17,720 nucleotides of DNA from an uncultured Clostridia bacterium. Its GTDB lineage: Bacteria; Bacillota; Clostridia; Christensenellales; Borkfalkiaceae. The DNA is taken from assembly GCA_944338265.1 (NCBI GenBank), contig CALVLO010000009.1, positions 1 through 17,720 on the forward strand, written 5' to 3'. The position numbers and the translations under genes are program-made. Numbering within the stretch: position 1 is the stretch's first letter; each line of letters starts with the position of its first letter. Under the pieces are notes generated by a model. That model was not told the origin of the DNA and ran no database searches. It saw only the letters and a program-made list of their open reading frames with translations. Positions 1 to 6,841 of this stretch are shown here, piece by piece.

Positions 1-576
1 CTTCTGACGCGCTTTTACGACGTGGGCGAGGGGAGCGTGACGGTGGACGGGCACGACGTGCGTTCGCTCACGCTGCACTCCCTGCGCAAGGAGATCGGCG
101 TGCTCATGCAGGAGCCGTTCATCTTTAAGGGCAGCATTCTCGATAATATCCGCTACGGCACGCCCGAAGCGACGGACGAGGAGTGCATCGCCGCGGCGGA
201 GGCGATCTACTGCGACCGTGTTGCGGCGCGCTTCCCCGACGGGTATCATGCCCGGCTCGGCGAACGGGGCGAAGGGCTTTCCGCAGGCGAAAAACAGCTT
301 CTGTCCTTCGCGCGCATCGTCTTGAAGAACCCCCGCATCGTCATTCTGGACGAGGCGACGAGCGCCATCGATTCGGAGACGGAGCTGCTCATTCAGGCGG
401 CGCTCGACCGCATTCTCGAAGGCAAGACGTCGTTCATCGTGGCGCACCGTCTTTCCACTATCCGCAAGGCGGACAGGATTTTGTTCATCGCCGATAAGGG
501 CATTGCCGAACAGGGCTCGCACGAAGAACTCATGCAGGCGAAAGGGCGCTACTACGCGCTGAATCAGAGAAAATAA
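1..576 (+). CDS. ABC transporter (exporter type), C-terminal part of nucleotide-binding domain
   Basis: This is the 3' end of an ABC gene that begins before the window; the frame is open from base 1 (LLTRFYDVGEG). The visible part covers the ATPase domain after Walker A: Q-loop (LMQEPFIFKGSI), signature (LSAGEKQ in place of LSGGQ), Walker B (IVILDEATS), D-loop (SAID) and H-loop (AHRLSTI). The phrase IFKGSILDNIRYG is typical of exporters that fuse six membrane helices to the ATPase (MsbA/LmrA/BmrCD type), so this half-transporter probably hydrolyses ATP at the cytoplasmic face to move a substrate out. All catalytic motifs in view are intact. The substrate cannot be told. The gene ends 16 nt before the Mrp ATPase gene and is probably cotranscribed with it. 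Confidence 0.93.
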   Translation, partial: LLTRFYDVGEGSVTVDGHDVRSLTLHSLRKEIGVLMQEPFIFKGSILDNIRYGTPEATDEECIAAAEAIYCDRVAARFPDGYHARLGERGEGLSAGEKQLLSFARIVLKNPRIVILDEATSAIDSETELLIQAALDRILEGKTSFIVAHRLSTIRKADRILFIADKGIAEQGSHEELMQAKGRYYALNQRK

Positions 577-592
577 AAAGGGAGAAGAAGGT

Positions 593-1438
593 ATGGCAGA
601 TTGTACGCACGACTGCTCCACTTGCAGCAGCAACTGTTCCTCGCGGGACAAACAGTCCTTTGTAAAACCGCTCCACGAGGGCGCAAAGGTGAAAAAGGTC
701 ATCGCCGTCGCGAGCGGCAAAGGGGGCGTGGGAAAATCGCTCGTCACCTCTCTGCTCGCCGTACGGGCGCAGGCGCGCGGAAACCGCGTCGCCGTGCTTG
801 ACGCGGATATTACGGGACCTTCCATTCCCAAGGCGTTCGGCGTGACGACGCGCGCCTACGGGGAGGAGGGGACGATCTACCCCGTCCGCACCAAGAGCGG
901 CATGCAGATGATGTCGATGAACGCCCTCTTGGAGCACGAAGACGACCCCGTCGTGTGGCGCGGCACCCTCATCGCGGGGGCGGCGGTGCAGTTCTGGACG
1001 GACGTTCTTTGGGAGGACGTAGATATCATGTTCATCGATATGCCGCCCGGCACAGGCGACGTGCCGCTCTCCGTCTTCCAGAGCATCCCGCTGAGCGGCA
1101 TCGTCATCGTCACCACCCCGCAGGACCTTGTGGAGATGATCGTCAAAAAGGCGGTCAACATGGCAAAGATGATGAACGTTCCCGTGCTCGGGCTTGTGGA
1201 GAACATGAGCTATTTCGTCTGCCCCGATTGCGGCAAACGGCACGAGATCTTTGGCGCGAGCAAGGCAGAGGCGCTCGCCAAGGAATACGGCATCCCCGCT
1301 GTTGCAAAGCTCCCCATCGATCCTGCCGCGGCGCGTCTTGCAGATGCGGGGCGCATTGCCGAGGCAAATACCGATGCGCTCGCCGAGGTGTTTTTCGAGA
1401 TCGAAAAATCGCGCGAGATCGGCGACTACAAAGTGTAA
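593..1438 (+). CDS. mrp: Mrp/NBP35-family Fe-S cluster carrier ATPase (ApbC-like)
   Basis: A 281-residue P-loop ATPase of the Mrp/ApbC/NBP35 group, which binds and hands over [4Fe-4S] clusters in the cytosol. Seen: deviant Walker A SGKGGVGKS at 41-49 with the signature lysine, switch I-like DADITGPSIP (70-79), Walker B FIDMPPGTGD (148-156), and the C-terminal CPDC pair (Cys210, Cys213) that bridges a cluster between two subunits. The N-terminus has four further cysteines (Cys4, 8, 11, 15). This spacing differs from the ferredoxin-like motif of eukaryotic NBP35 and suggests a second metal site, which is inference. The ATG follows a GGGAGAAG ribosome site. No separate promoter is obvious in the 16-nt gap to the ABC gene, so cotranscription is likely. 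Confidence 0.93.
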   Translation: MADCTHDCSTCSSNCSSRDKQSFVKPLHEGAKVKKVIAVASGKGGVGKSLVTSLLAVRAQARGNRVAVLDADITGPSIPKAFGVTTRAYGEEGTIYPVRTKSGMQMMSMNALLEHEDDPVVWRGTLIAGAAVQFWTDVLWEDVDIMFIDMPPGTGDVPLSVFQSIPLSGIVIVTTPQDLVEMIVKKAVNMAKMMNVPVLGLVENMSYFVCPDCGKRHEIFGASKAEALAKEYGIPAVAKLPIDPAAARLADAGRIAEANTDALAEVFFEIEKSREIGDYKV

Positions 1439-1445
1439 GTTACAG

Positions 1446-1477
1446 GAAGAGAGGCATCCGTTCGGATGCCTCTCTTC
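1446..1477. terminator. Bidirectional hairpin between convergent genes
   Basis: A perfect 14-bp stem (1446-1459 with 1464-1477) and a GTTC loop lie just after the mrp stop. The stop codon of the convergent membrane protein gene overlaps the right arm. U-tracts are weak on both strands (GTTTGTTTT downstream on +), so it acts either as a modest bidirectional terminator or as a 3' stabilising structure. Confidence 0.7.
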
Positions 1478-2681
1478 ATACAGGTTTGTTTTCGTCTGCA
1501 ATCGCCGCAGGCGGTACTTTTTTACCGTCCTCAGGCGCCGCAGGCGGTGCTTGCTTATCGGGCGCAGGTGCCGCGGGAGTCGGCGCGGCTGCCTGCTGCG
1601 CGGCGGGAGGGACCGCGCCGCTCGGCTCCATAGGAGCGGGCGCAAAGCCATACGGCGGGGCTTGCCGGTTCTGCGGATTTTGCGCCGCGTTCGGCTGCGC
1701 ATATTCGTTCGGATAGGGATAGTAATATGCGTAAGGGGGACGCGCCGCACCCTGCGGGAGTTGGTTTTGCTGCGCGGCGGCAACGGAGTGCTGCCGTGCG
1801 GCTGAAAGTTCGGGGAACGGCTCTTCAAGGGGCGATTGCGGCGCAACGGGCGGCGTATCGTATTCCTCGTGCAGGATATCCGTACGGATTCGGCTCTTAA
1901 AGATTGCAGCTGCGATTTGCAGCGCGATCGCGGCGAGTGCAAGAACCGCAAGAAACCATAGCCATCCTGAAACGCCAGTCATGAGCGAAAAGTAACTTAC
2001 GGTGTAGTTCGTGTATCCGTTACCGCTCGTCGTGAGTGAAATGAGTACGCTGATTAACGCCATAGCGATATAGATAGAGAATATAGCGTCAAGGCTGCCC
2101 ATCCATGATCCGCGCTGTTTGTGCCACCCGCTCTCGGAATCCCGCCGCCATTTGATCTTATCGTACATATGAATAGCGTAGTTTTCAGTGGAGACCGTGC
2201 GATACAGTGTAACTGCGATCAGAACGACGATGCCCGCCGCACCGATGGCAAGTGCGATAATGGCGACCGTTCCCGCCATTCCAGCGGCGTTTGCCGCCGT
2301 CTCCGCCACGTCCTTGGGCGGCAGATGGGCGGAATCCTCCCCGTTTCCGATATTTCCCGAGCCGTTTTCCGGGAATGCATCGAGAATCGGATTGCGCCCT
2401 GCGTAGGCTTCGTCAAAAATTGAAAAACTGAAGCTGAAAGCGTTTTCATCGAAGAGCCAATTGCCGCTCTCTGCAATATCGTGCAGTTTCGGCAGGGTGG
2501 AGGGGGAAAAGAGTGCAGCCTGTGCCTGCTCTTCGTCCATTTTTGTGAAGTCAACGCGGAACACGGGCAGAAAAATGAGCAGGATCAGCATCAGAAACAC
2601 GATAAAGTATGTCGCTAATTTGAAGATCCCGTGCTTTTTCCAGCGCGGTTCGTACTTCATATAGGGTTTGTGTACTTCCAT
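1476..2681 (-). CDS. Four-helix membrane protein with Pro/Ala/Gln-rich tail, function unknown
   Basis: I do not recognise a family. The 401-residue protein starts MEVHKPYMKY; this ATG is chosen because AAGGAG sits 8 nt upstream and a near-consensus promoter lies just behind it. Longer upstream starts would fall across that promoter. Hydrophobic segments lie at about 19-41, 137-161, 198-217 and 238-261. An extracytoplasmic-looking loop of about 95 residues follows the first helix. Residues 275-401 form a disordered, low-complexity tail rich in Pro, Ala, Gln and Tyr (for example YAYYYPYPNEYAQP), ending DENKPV. Four helices with a basic N-terminus place both ends in the cytoplasm (inference). 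It is divergent from an XRE regulator that probably represses it through palindromes in its promoter. Confidence 0.85.
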   Translation of the reverse strand: MEVHKPYMKYEPRWKKHGIFKLATYFIVFLMLILLIFLPVFRVDFTKMDEEQAQAALFSPSTLPKLHDIAESGNWLFDENAFSFSFSIFDEAYAGRNPILDAFPENGSGNIGNGEDSAHLPPKDVAETAANAAGMAGTVAIIALAIGAAGIVVLIAVTLYRTVSTENYAIHMYDKIKWRRDSESGWHKQRGSWMGSLDAIFSIYIAMALISVLISLTTSGNGYTNYTVSYFSLMTGVSGWLWFLAVLALAAIALQIAAAIFKSRIRTDILHEEYDTPPVAPQSPLEEPFPELSAARQHSVAAAQQNQLPQGAARPPYAYYYPYPNEYAQPNAAQNPQNRQAPPYGFAPAPMEPSGAVPPAAQQAAAPTPAAPAPDKQAPPAAPEDGKKVPPAAIADENKPV

Positions 2682-2712
2682 GGCATTTTCTCCTTGTAAT
2701 ATGATCACAAAT

Positions 2713-2741
2713 ATTATATAGGAAAATTTCCTATAAGTCAA
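2713..2741 (-). promoter_or_regulatory. Sigma-A promoter of the membrane protein gene
   Basis: Read on the minus strand: TTGACT (2741-2736), 17-nt spacer, TATAAT (2718-2713), giving a predicted start near 2706 and a leader of about 25 nt. The spacer is almost entirely occupied by a palindrome, so a bound dimer would block RNA polymerase. Confidence 0.85.
2717..2735. promoter_or_regulatory. Operator 1 for the XRE regulator (predicted)
   Basis: TATAGGAAAATTTCCTATA has perfect 9-bp arms around a central A and lies exactly between the -35 and -10 of the divergent membrane protein promoter. Assignment to the adjacent XRE protein rests on its position and on a near-copy 31 bp away. Confidence 0.75.
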
Positions 2742-2748
2742 CAATTTC

Positions 2749-2765
2749 ATAGAAAAAATTCCTAT
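2749..2765. promoter_or_regulatory. Operator 2 for the XRE regulator (predicted)
   Basis: ATAGAAAAAATTCCTAT matches the core 17 bp of operator 1 at 15 of 17 positions. Its centre is 31 bp from that of operator 1, about three helical turns, so dimers would sit on the same DNA face. It lies 24 bp before the XRE start codon and touches a possible -10 (TATATT, 2763-2768), which suggests autoregulation. Confidence 0.65.
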
Positions 2766-2788
2766 ATTCCATACTGAGGTGGCAGCGT

Positions 2789-3001
2789 ATGGAACTTGCA
2801 AAAAAGGTAGGAGAAAATTTGAAGGCGGCACGGCAGGCAAAGGGCGTCACGCAAAGGCAGATCGCGGCGGAGCTCAACAAGTACCAATCCGATTACAGCG
2901 ATTACGAGACGGGCAAAGTGGAGCTCGATTACGAAAAGATCGTGCTGCTTTGCCGCAGGCTGGATATTACGCCCAACGATCTGTTCGGTTTCGACGATTA
3001 G
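2789..3001 (+). CDS. Small XRE-family (Cro/CI-type) helix-turn-helix regulator
   Basis: A 70-residue protein consisting almost only of a Cro/CI-type five-helix DNA-binding domain. Residues 5-20 form helix 1 (KKVGENLKAARQAKG), the turn VTQRQIAAELN (about 20-30) is the scaffold helix, and QSDYSDYETGKVELDYEKI covers the recognition helix and following turn. It ends DITPNDLFGFDD, a common ending for short XRE proteins. There is no sensor domain, so it would act as a dimeric DNA binder; any signal input is unknown. The ATG follows GAGGTGG at 6 nt. It is divergent from the membrane protein gene, and two matching palindromes in the shared 107-bp gap are the likely operators. Confidence 0.9.
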   Translation: MELAKKVGENLKAARQAKGVTQRQIAAELNKYQSDYSDYETGKVELDYEKIVLLCRRLDITPNDLFGFDD

Positions 3002-3047
3002 CGCGCTCCTGCGCGCCGTCGCGGGTGCACCTTTATACTCAAAAAAT

Positions 3048-3063
3048 GGGGGGCGCGCCCCCC
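3048..3063. repeat. 16-bp GC palindrome
   Basis: Six G, then CGCG, then six C: perfectly self-complementary. It sits just upstream of a much better terminator hairpin and may help end transcription of the XRE gene. Confidence 0.5.
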
Positions 3064-3078
3064 AAATCCATTCAATCA

Positions 3079-3105
3079 AAAAACTCCCCGCAACGGGGAG
3101 TTTTT
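3079..3105. terminator. Strong bidirectional intrinsic terminator
   Basis: A 12-bp stem (3079-3090 with 3094-3105) with loop CAA, flanked by an A-run on the left and a T-run on the right, so it works on both strands. It serves the XRE gene (+) and the DUF1508 gene (-), which converge here. Confidence 0.9.
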
Positions 3106-3120
3106 CTTCGGTTATAAAGC

Positions 3121-4050
3121 TCAGTCTTCTGCGACTTCGATCACATCGGACGTCGCCCAACGCTTGGTCGATTCGACGGCGCTGTCGCAGTTTGCGCGCG
3201 TATCGTAGTTGGAGCTGACGCACAGCAAGCGCTTCTGCGAGTTGAGCAGGCGGAACACAAAGTCGCCCGTCTTCGTCTCGCTGATGTTGAAGTTGCCCGC
3301 CTCGATGCTCTTTTTATAGGTGGAGATGCCGCTCTTGGCGCCTGCCGCAGTCGCGTACTCGCCGCTCACGATCATGACTTCGCCGTTGGAGGCGCGCAGT
3401 TCGAAGTGGAAGGTGCCGTTCTCCGTCGCGCGGATGATCCACTTGCCGACGGGGCCGCGCTTGATGGCGGAAGAGGGCTTCTTGGCAGCTGCGGGCGCCT
3501 TCTTGGGCGCGGCGGCAGCCGTCTTCTTTGCGGCGGGCTTCTTTTCGGGTTTCTTCATTTCCGTTACCTCCGTTGCCTGCGTTTTTTCTGCGGGCGCCGC
3601 TGCTGCGGGAGCAGGCTCCTTGACGGGCTGCTCGGCGACGACGGGCTCCTCTTCGGGTTCGGGATCATGCTCGGGCGCGGGCTCGGGCACGACTTCCTCC
3701 GCGGGCTCTTCCGCTGCGGCGGGCTCCTCTGCGACGACGGGCGCGGGCTCCTCTGCGGGCGCAATTGCGGGCTCCTCCACAGGCTGCTCGGCAACCGTCT
3801 CTTCGGCGGCAGGGGCTGCGGGCGCTGCTTCTTCTGCGAAGGCAGGCGCTTCGGCATTCTCTTCCGCGGGTGCTGCTTCCTCTGCGAGCGCTTCTTCGCG
3901 CTTTTGCTTCTTGTACTTCACGGACATCACGATCATGGTGATGACGAGCGCGATGATGAGCACAATGATCACGCCGAGGATAATTGTGAGAACCAAATGG
4001 TCTTTGAGATATTCAAGGATTGTGTTCTCAGCGTTCAGTAATGCAGTCAT
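3121..4050 (-). CDS. Membrane-anchored protein with tandem DUF1508 (YegP-like) repeats
   Basis: A 309-residue protein in four parts. Residues 18-44 are one strongly hydrophobic helix followed by basic KYKKQKR, so the rest should be cytoplasmic. Residues 52-157 are an Ala/Glu/Pro spacer built from degenerate EEP/EEA repeats. Residues 165-198 are Lys/Ala/Pro-rich (KKPAAKKTAAAAPKKAPAAA), reminiscent of histone-H1-like tails. Residues 203-255 and 258-306 are two DUF1508 repeats (GKWIIRATENGTFHFELRAS... and GDFVFRLLNSQKRLLCVS...), each ending in a Tyr/Ala-rich helix. DUF1508 proteins such as YegP are small duplicated folds of unknown role. Start: the ATG at 4050 lies 7 nt from AAAGGAG; the in-frame ATG two codons earlier is too close to it. 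A good promoter lies upstream. Confidence 0.87.
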   Translation of the reverse strand: MTALLNAENTILEYLKDHLVLTIILGVIIVLIIALVITMIVMSVKYKKQKREEALAEEAAPAEENAEAPAFAEEAAPAAPAAEETVAEQPVEEPAIAPAEEPAPVVAEEPAAAEEPAEEVVPEPAPEHDPEPEEEPVVAEQPVKEPAPAAAAPAEKTQATEVTEMKKPEKKPAAKKTAAAAPKKAPAAAKKPSSAIKRGPVGKWIIRATENGTFHFELRASNGEVMIVSGEYATAAGAKSGISTYKKSIEAGNFNISETKTGDFVFRLLNSQKRLLCVSSNYDTRANCDSAVESTKRWATSDVIEVAED

Positions 4051-4093
4051 AAACATACTCCTTTTGTAATTCATCCTATAACAGATTTCTTCT

Positions 4094-4122
4094 ATTGTAC
4101 CACGAAATTTCTCTCGGGTCAA
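4094..4122 (-). promoter_or_regulatory. Sigma-A promoter of the DUF1508 gene
   Basis: On the minus strand: TTGACC (4122-4117), 17-nt spacer, TACAAT (4099-4094). Predicted start near 4087, leader about 37 nt. Its -35 lies 4 bp from the -35 of the divergent flavoprotein promoter. Confidence 0.8.
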
Positions 4123-4126
4123 TACA

Positions 4127-4155
4127 TTGACAAAACTTTTTCTTTGCGATATGAT
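4127..4155 (+). promoter_or_regulatory. Sigma-A promoter predicting a leaderless message
   Basis: TTGACA (4127-4132), 17-nt spacer, TATGAT (4150-4155). Counting the last -10 base as -7 places +1 on A4162, which is the A of the ATG. No clear Shine-Dalgarno precedes that ATG. Confidence 0.78.
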
Positions 4156-4161
4156 AAGAAT

Positions 4162-5295
4162 ATGGTGAAAATTGCAATTATCGGGGGCGGAGCGGCAGGT
4201 TTGGCGTGTGCCGTGATGCTCGCCCGCACAAAAAAGCAGGTCGTGCTGCTCGAGCGCGGCGGGCGGCTGGGGCGCAAGCTCGCCGCCACGGGCAACGGGC
4301 AGGGGAACGTGACCAACGTCCGCATTGCCGCAGAGCACTATACTTCGGACGATCCGCAAAAGGTCGCTAAGGTGCTTGCGCGCTTTTCTTGGGAGGATGC
4401 GGTGCGCTTCCTCGAGGGCATGGGTGGCATCTTTCTGCCCGATGGGCGCGGCAGGGTGTATCCCGCAGGGCGGCAGGCTTCCGCGGTGACCGATCTCTTC
4501 CGCCGCGAGCTCGCCCGCCTCGGCGTGGAGACGATCACGGATGCGCGCGTCACCTCCCTGCAAAAAAGGGGAGCTGCGTTTGCCGCCGCATGGGCGGAGG
4601 GCGAGGTGCGGGCGGATGCCGTGGTGCTTGCCGCGGGCGGATGCGCCGCGCCCAACTTCGGCACGGACGGCACGGCGTATGCCTTGGCGGAGGCGTTCGG
4701 GCACACCGTCACGCCGCTCTCGCCCGTTCTGGTGCGCCTGCGCACTTCGCCCGATGCGGTGCGCGGGCTCAGGGGCATCCGCGTGGATGCGGGGCTCAAG
4801 GTGCTGCGCGGCGGGAAGGCGCGCTTTTCCTGCCGCGGCGACGTGCTCTTTACCGAGAACGGCGTCTCGGGCGATGCGGTCTTCCGCGCCTCTTCCTATG
4901 CGGAGGCGGGGGATACCCTCCTCATCGATTTTCTGCCCGAAGTCGGGCAGGACCGCCTTTCTGCCGCCCTCAAAGAGGGGGAGGACGGGCTCCTTTGCAT
5001 CGTCAACAACGGGCTTGCGCGGCAGCTGTATGCCCGCGCGGGCGGGGAGCGCGGCAGGCTCCTCTCCCTTCTGAAAGCGTTCCCGCTCACCGTAACGGGC
5101 ACGCTCGGCTTTGCCGAAGCGCAGGTGACGCGGGGCGGCATCCCCCTGAAAGAGACGGACGGCGATCTCATGAGTAAGCTGTGCGGCGGGCTGTATTTTG
5201 CGGGGGAGATCTTGAACGTAGACGGCGCGTGCGGCGGCTATAACCTGCATTGGGCTTGGGCTTCCGCCAACGCCGTGAAGGAGGGCTTGCGGTGA
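4162..5295 (+). CDS. FAD-dependent oxidoreductase, HI0933/BaiN-like (COG2081)
   Basis: A 377-residue flavoprotein. It opens with a Rossmann FAD-binding motif (IAIIGGGAAGLACAVML, 4-20) and ERGGRLGRKLAATGNGQGN (31-49), the family hallmark usually written GRKLLATGNGRCN. The C-terminal block FAGEILNVDGACGGYNL is equally typical. Members are often labelled aminoacetone oxidase or BaiN from weak evidence; the physiological substrate is not established, and no claim on bile acids is warranted here. The ATG at 4162 is preferred over a TTG six codons upstream because that TTG lies upstream of the -10 and the family begins close to the Rossmann strand. The stop overlaps the GTG of the next flavoprotein gene, indicating translational coupling. 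Confidence 0.9.
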   Translation: MVKIAIIGGGAAGLACAVMLARTKKQVVLLERGGRLGRKLAATGNGQGNVTNVRIAAEHYTSDDPQKVAKVLARFSWEDAVRFLEGMGGIFLPDGRGRVYPAGRQASAVTDLFRRELARLGVETITDARVTSLQKRGAAFAAAWAEGEVRADAVVLAAGGCAAPNFGTDGTAYALAEAFGHTVTPLSPVLVRLRTSPDAVRGLRGIRVDAGLKVLRGGKARFSCRGDVLFTENGVSGDAVFRASSYAEAGDTLLIDFLPEVGQDRLSAALKEGEDGLLCIVNNGLARQLYARAGGERGRLLSLLKAFPLTVTGTLGFAEAQVTRGGIPLKETDGDLMSKLCGGLYFAGEILNVDGACGGYNLHWAWASANAVKEGLR

Positions 5296-6809
5296 AAAAG
5301 GTCTTTTCCGGGCTCACCCTCCGCCCGCACGAGAAGGAGAGCAAACTCGTAAAATTGTGCGAGGGAAAGCTGCACGCGCCCTGCCGCCATTTTAAGATCC
5401 TCAAAAAATCGCTCGACGCGCGCGACAAGTCGGATATCCGCTGGGTGTACACCGTGGAGTGCACTACGGAGCCGTATGCGCCGCCGCCCCGCGTCTTTCC
5501 CCGCGTAAAGGGCACGCCCAAGGTCGTGATCGCGGGCACGGGGCCCGCGGGGCTCTTCTGCGCGCTGCGCCTTTTGGAGTACGGCGTGCAGCCCGTTCTG
5601 CTGGAGCGCGGCAAAAAGGTGGAGGAGCGCGCCGCGGACGTGGAAAAGTTCGCCGCGGAGGGCGTGCTCGATGAAAACAGCAACATCCAATTCGGCGAAG
5701 GGGGCGCGGGCGCCTTTTCGGACGGCAAGCTCAACACGCAGACCAACGACCCGCGCAACCGCGAGGTGATCGAGGCGTTCGTGCGCTTCGGCGCGCCTGC
5801 CGAGGTGGGCTATCTCGGCAAGCCGCACGTCGGGAGCGATCACCTCAAACAGGTGGTCGCCAACATGCGGGCGCACATTCTTAAACAGGGGGGCGAATTT
5901 CGCTTCTCCACGCCGCTCACCCGCCTCATCCTGCGCGAGGGCAGGCTCAAAGCCGTTGTGGCGGGCGGCAGGGAGGAAGCTTGCAGCGACCTCGTGCTCG
6001 CCATCGGGCACAGCGCGCGCGATACCTTCGAGATGCTGCTCGAAAGTGGGCTGAGCATCGTGCAAAAGGAGTTCGCGGTGGGCGTGCGCATTGAGCACCT
6101 GCAATCGGCGATCAGCCGCGCGCAGTACGGCTCGGGCTATGCGGGGCTCCCGCCTGCGGACTACAAACTCGTTTCGCACGCCTCGGAGCGGGCGGTGTTC
6201 ACCTTCTGCATGTGCCCCGGGGGCACCGTCGTGCCCGCGGCGAGCGAGGCGGGCGGCGTCGCCGTCAACGGGATGAGCAACTTCGCGCGCGACGGCAGAA
6301 ACGCCAACTCCGCGCTCGTCGTGCAGGTGCGGCGGGAGGACTTCGGGAGCGATCATCCGCTCGCGGGCGTCGCCTTTCAAAGAAAGCTCGAGCGCGCCGC
6401 GTTCAAGGCGGCGGGCGGCGGTTACAAGGCGCCCGTGCAGCTCGTCGGCGACTTTCTTGCCGACCGCGAGAGCTATTACTTCGGCGAAGTCAAGCCGACC
6501 TACGCGCCCGCCACCGCGTTCGTGCCCATGCAGGCGATCTTCCCCCGCGCCCTCACGGATGCGCTCAAAGCCGCGCTGCCCGACATGGATGCGCGCTTAA
6601 AGGGTTTTGCCGCCTACGAGAGCGTTTTAACGGGCGTGGAGTCGCGCACCTCCTCGCCCGTGCGCATCGTGCGGGGCAGCGATCTGCAGGCGGAGGGCAT
6701 TGCGGGCGTGTATCCGTGCGGCGAGGGCTGCGGCTATGCGGGCGGCATCACGTCCGCGGCGGCGGACGGGCTGCGCGTTGCCGAGGCGATCGCGCAAAAA
6801 TATTTGTGA
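5292..6809 (+). CDS. FAD-dependent dehydrogenase of the COG2509 type
   Basis: A 505-residue protein of the NAD/FAD-utilising dehydrogenase group COG2509. Residues 1-70 are a small N-terminal domain (KKSLDARDKSDIRWVYTVE is characteristic). A Rossmann FAD motif VVIAGTGPAGLFCALRL follows at 78-94, then the family block FGEGGAGAFSDGKL. The C-terminal FAD contact VYPCGEGCGYAGGITSAA is intact. The reaction is unknown for the family. The start is GTG at 5292, sharing GTGA with the stop of the preceding COG2081 gene; this fits the family N-terminus, whereas the longer in-frame extension from 5250 would be buried in that gene. Two flavoproteins in one coupled operon suggests related redox roles, though this is inference. 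Confidence 0.9.
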   Translation: MKKVFSGLTLRPHEKESKLVKLCEGKLHAPCRHFKILKKSLDARDKSDIRWVYTVECTTEPYAPPPRVFPRVKGTPKVVIAGTGPAGLFCALRLLEYGVQPVLLERGKKVEERAADVEKFAAEGVLDENSNIQFGEGGAGAFSDGKLNTQTNDPRNREVIEAFVRFGAPAEVGYLGKPHVGSDHLKQVVANMRAHILKQGGEFRFSTPLTRLILREGRLKAVVAGGREEACSDLVLAIGHSARDTFEMLLESGLSIVQKEFAVGVRIEHLQSAISRAQYGSGYAGLPPADYKLVSHASERAVFTFCMCPGGTVVPAASEAGGVAVNGMSNFARDGRNANSALVVQVRREDFGSDHPLAGVAFQRKLERAAFKAAGGGYKAPVQLVGDFLADRESYYFGEVKPTYAPATAFVPMQAIFPRALTDALKAALPDMDARLKGFAAYESVLTGVESRTSSPVRIVRGSDLQAEGIAGVYPCGEGCGYAGGITSAAADGLRVAEAIAQKYL

Positions 6810-6832
6810 AAAGCATTTTATCCTCTTTTAAT
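6804..6832 (+). promoter_or_regulatory. Possible promoter reading into the palindromic intergenic region
   Basis: TTGTGA (6804-6809, overlapping the stop of the upstream gene), 17-nt spacer, TTTAAT (6827-6832). Predicted start about 6839, immediately before the hairpins. Both hexamers deviate from consensus, so this is tentative. Confidence 0.35.
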
Positions 6833-6841
6833 GGCGCCGTC

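Noticed and set aside
3048..3063. GGGGGGCGCGCCCCCC as a regulatory operator
   Set aside because: It lies between convergent genes just before a strong terminator, so a role in 3' ends is more likely than promoter control.
3320..4069. 249-residue Ser/Ala/Gly-rich open frame on +
   Set aside because: Complement of the Ala/Glu/Pro spacer of the DUF1508 protein; low-complexity shadow.
4144..4161. TTG start giving a six-codon longer COG2081 protein
   Set aside because: The codons lie upstream of or within the predicted -10 and would not be in the transcript; the family begins near the Rossmann strand.
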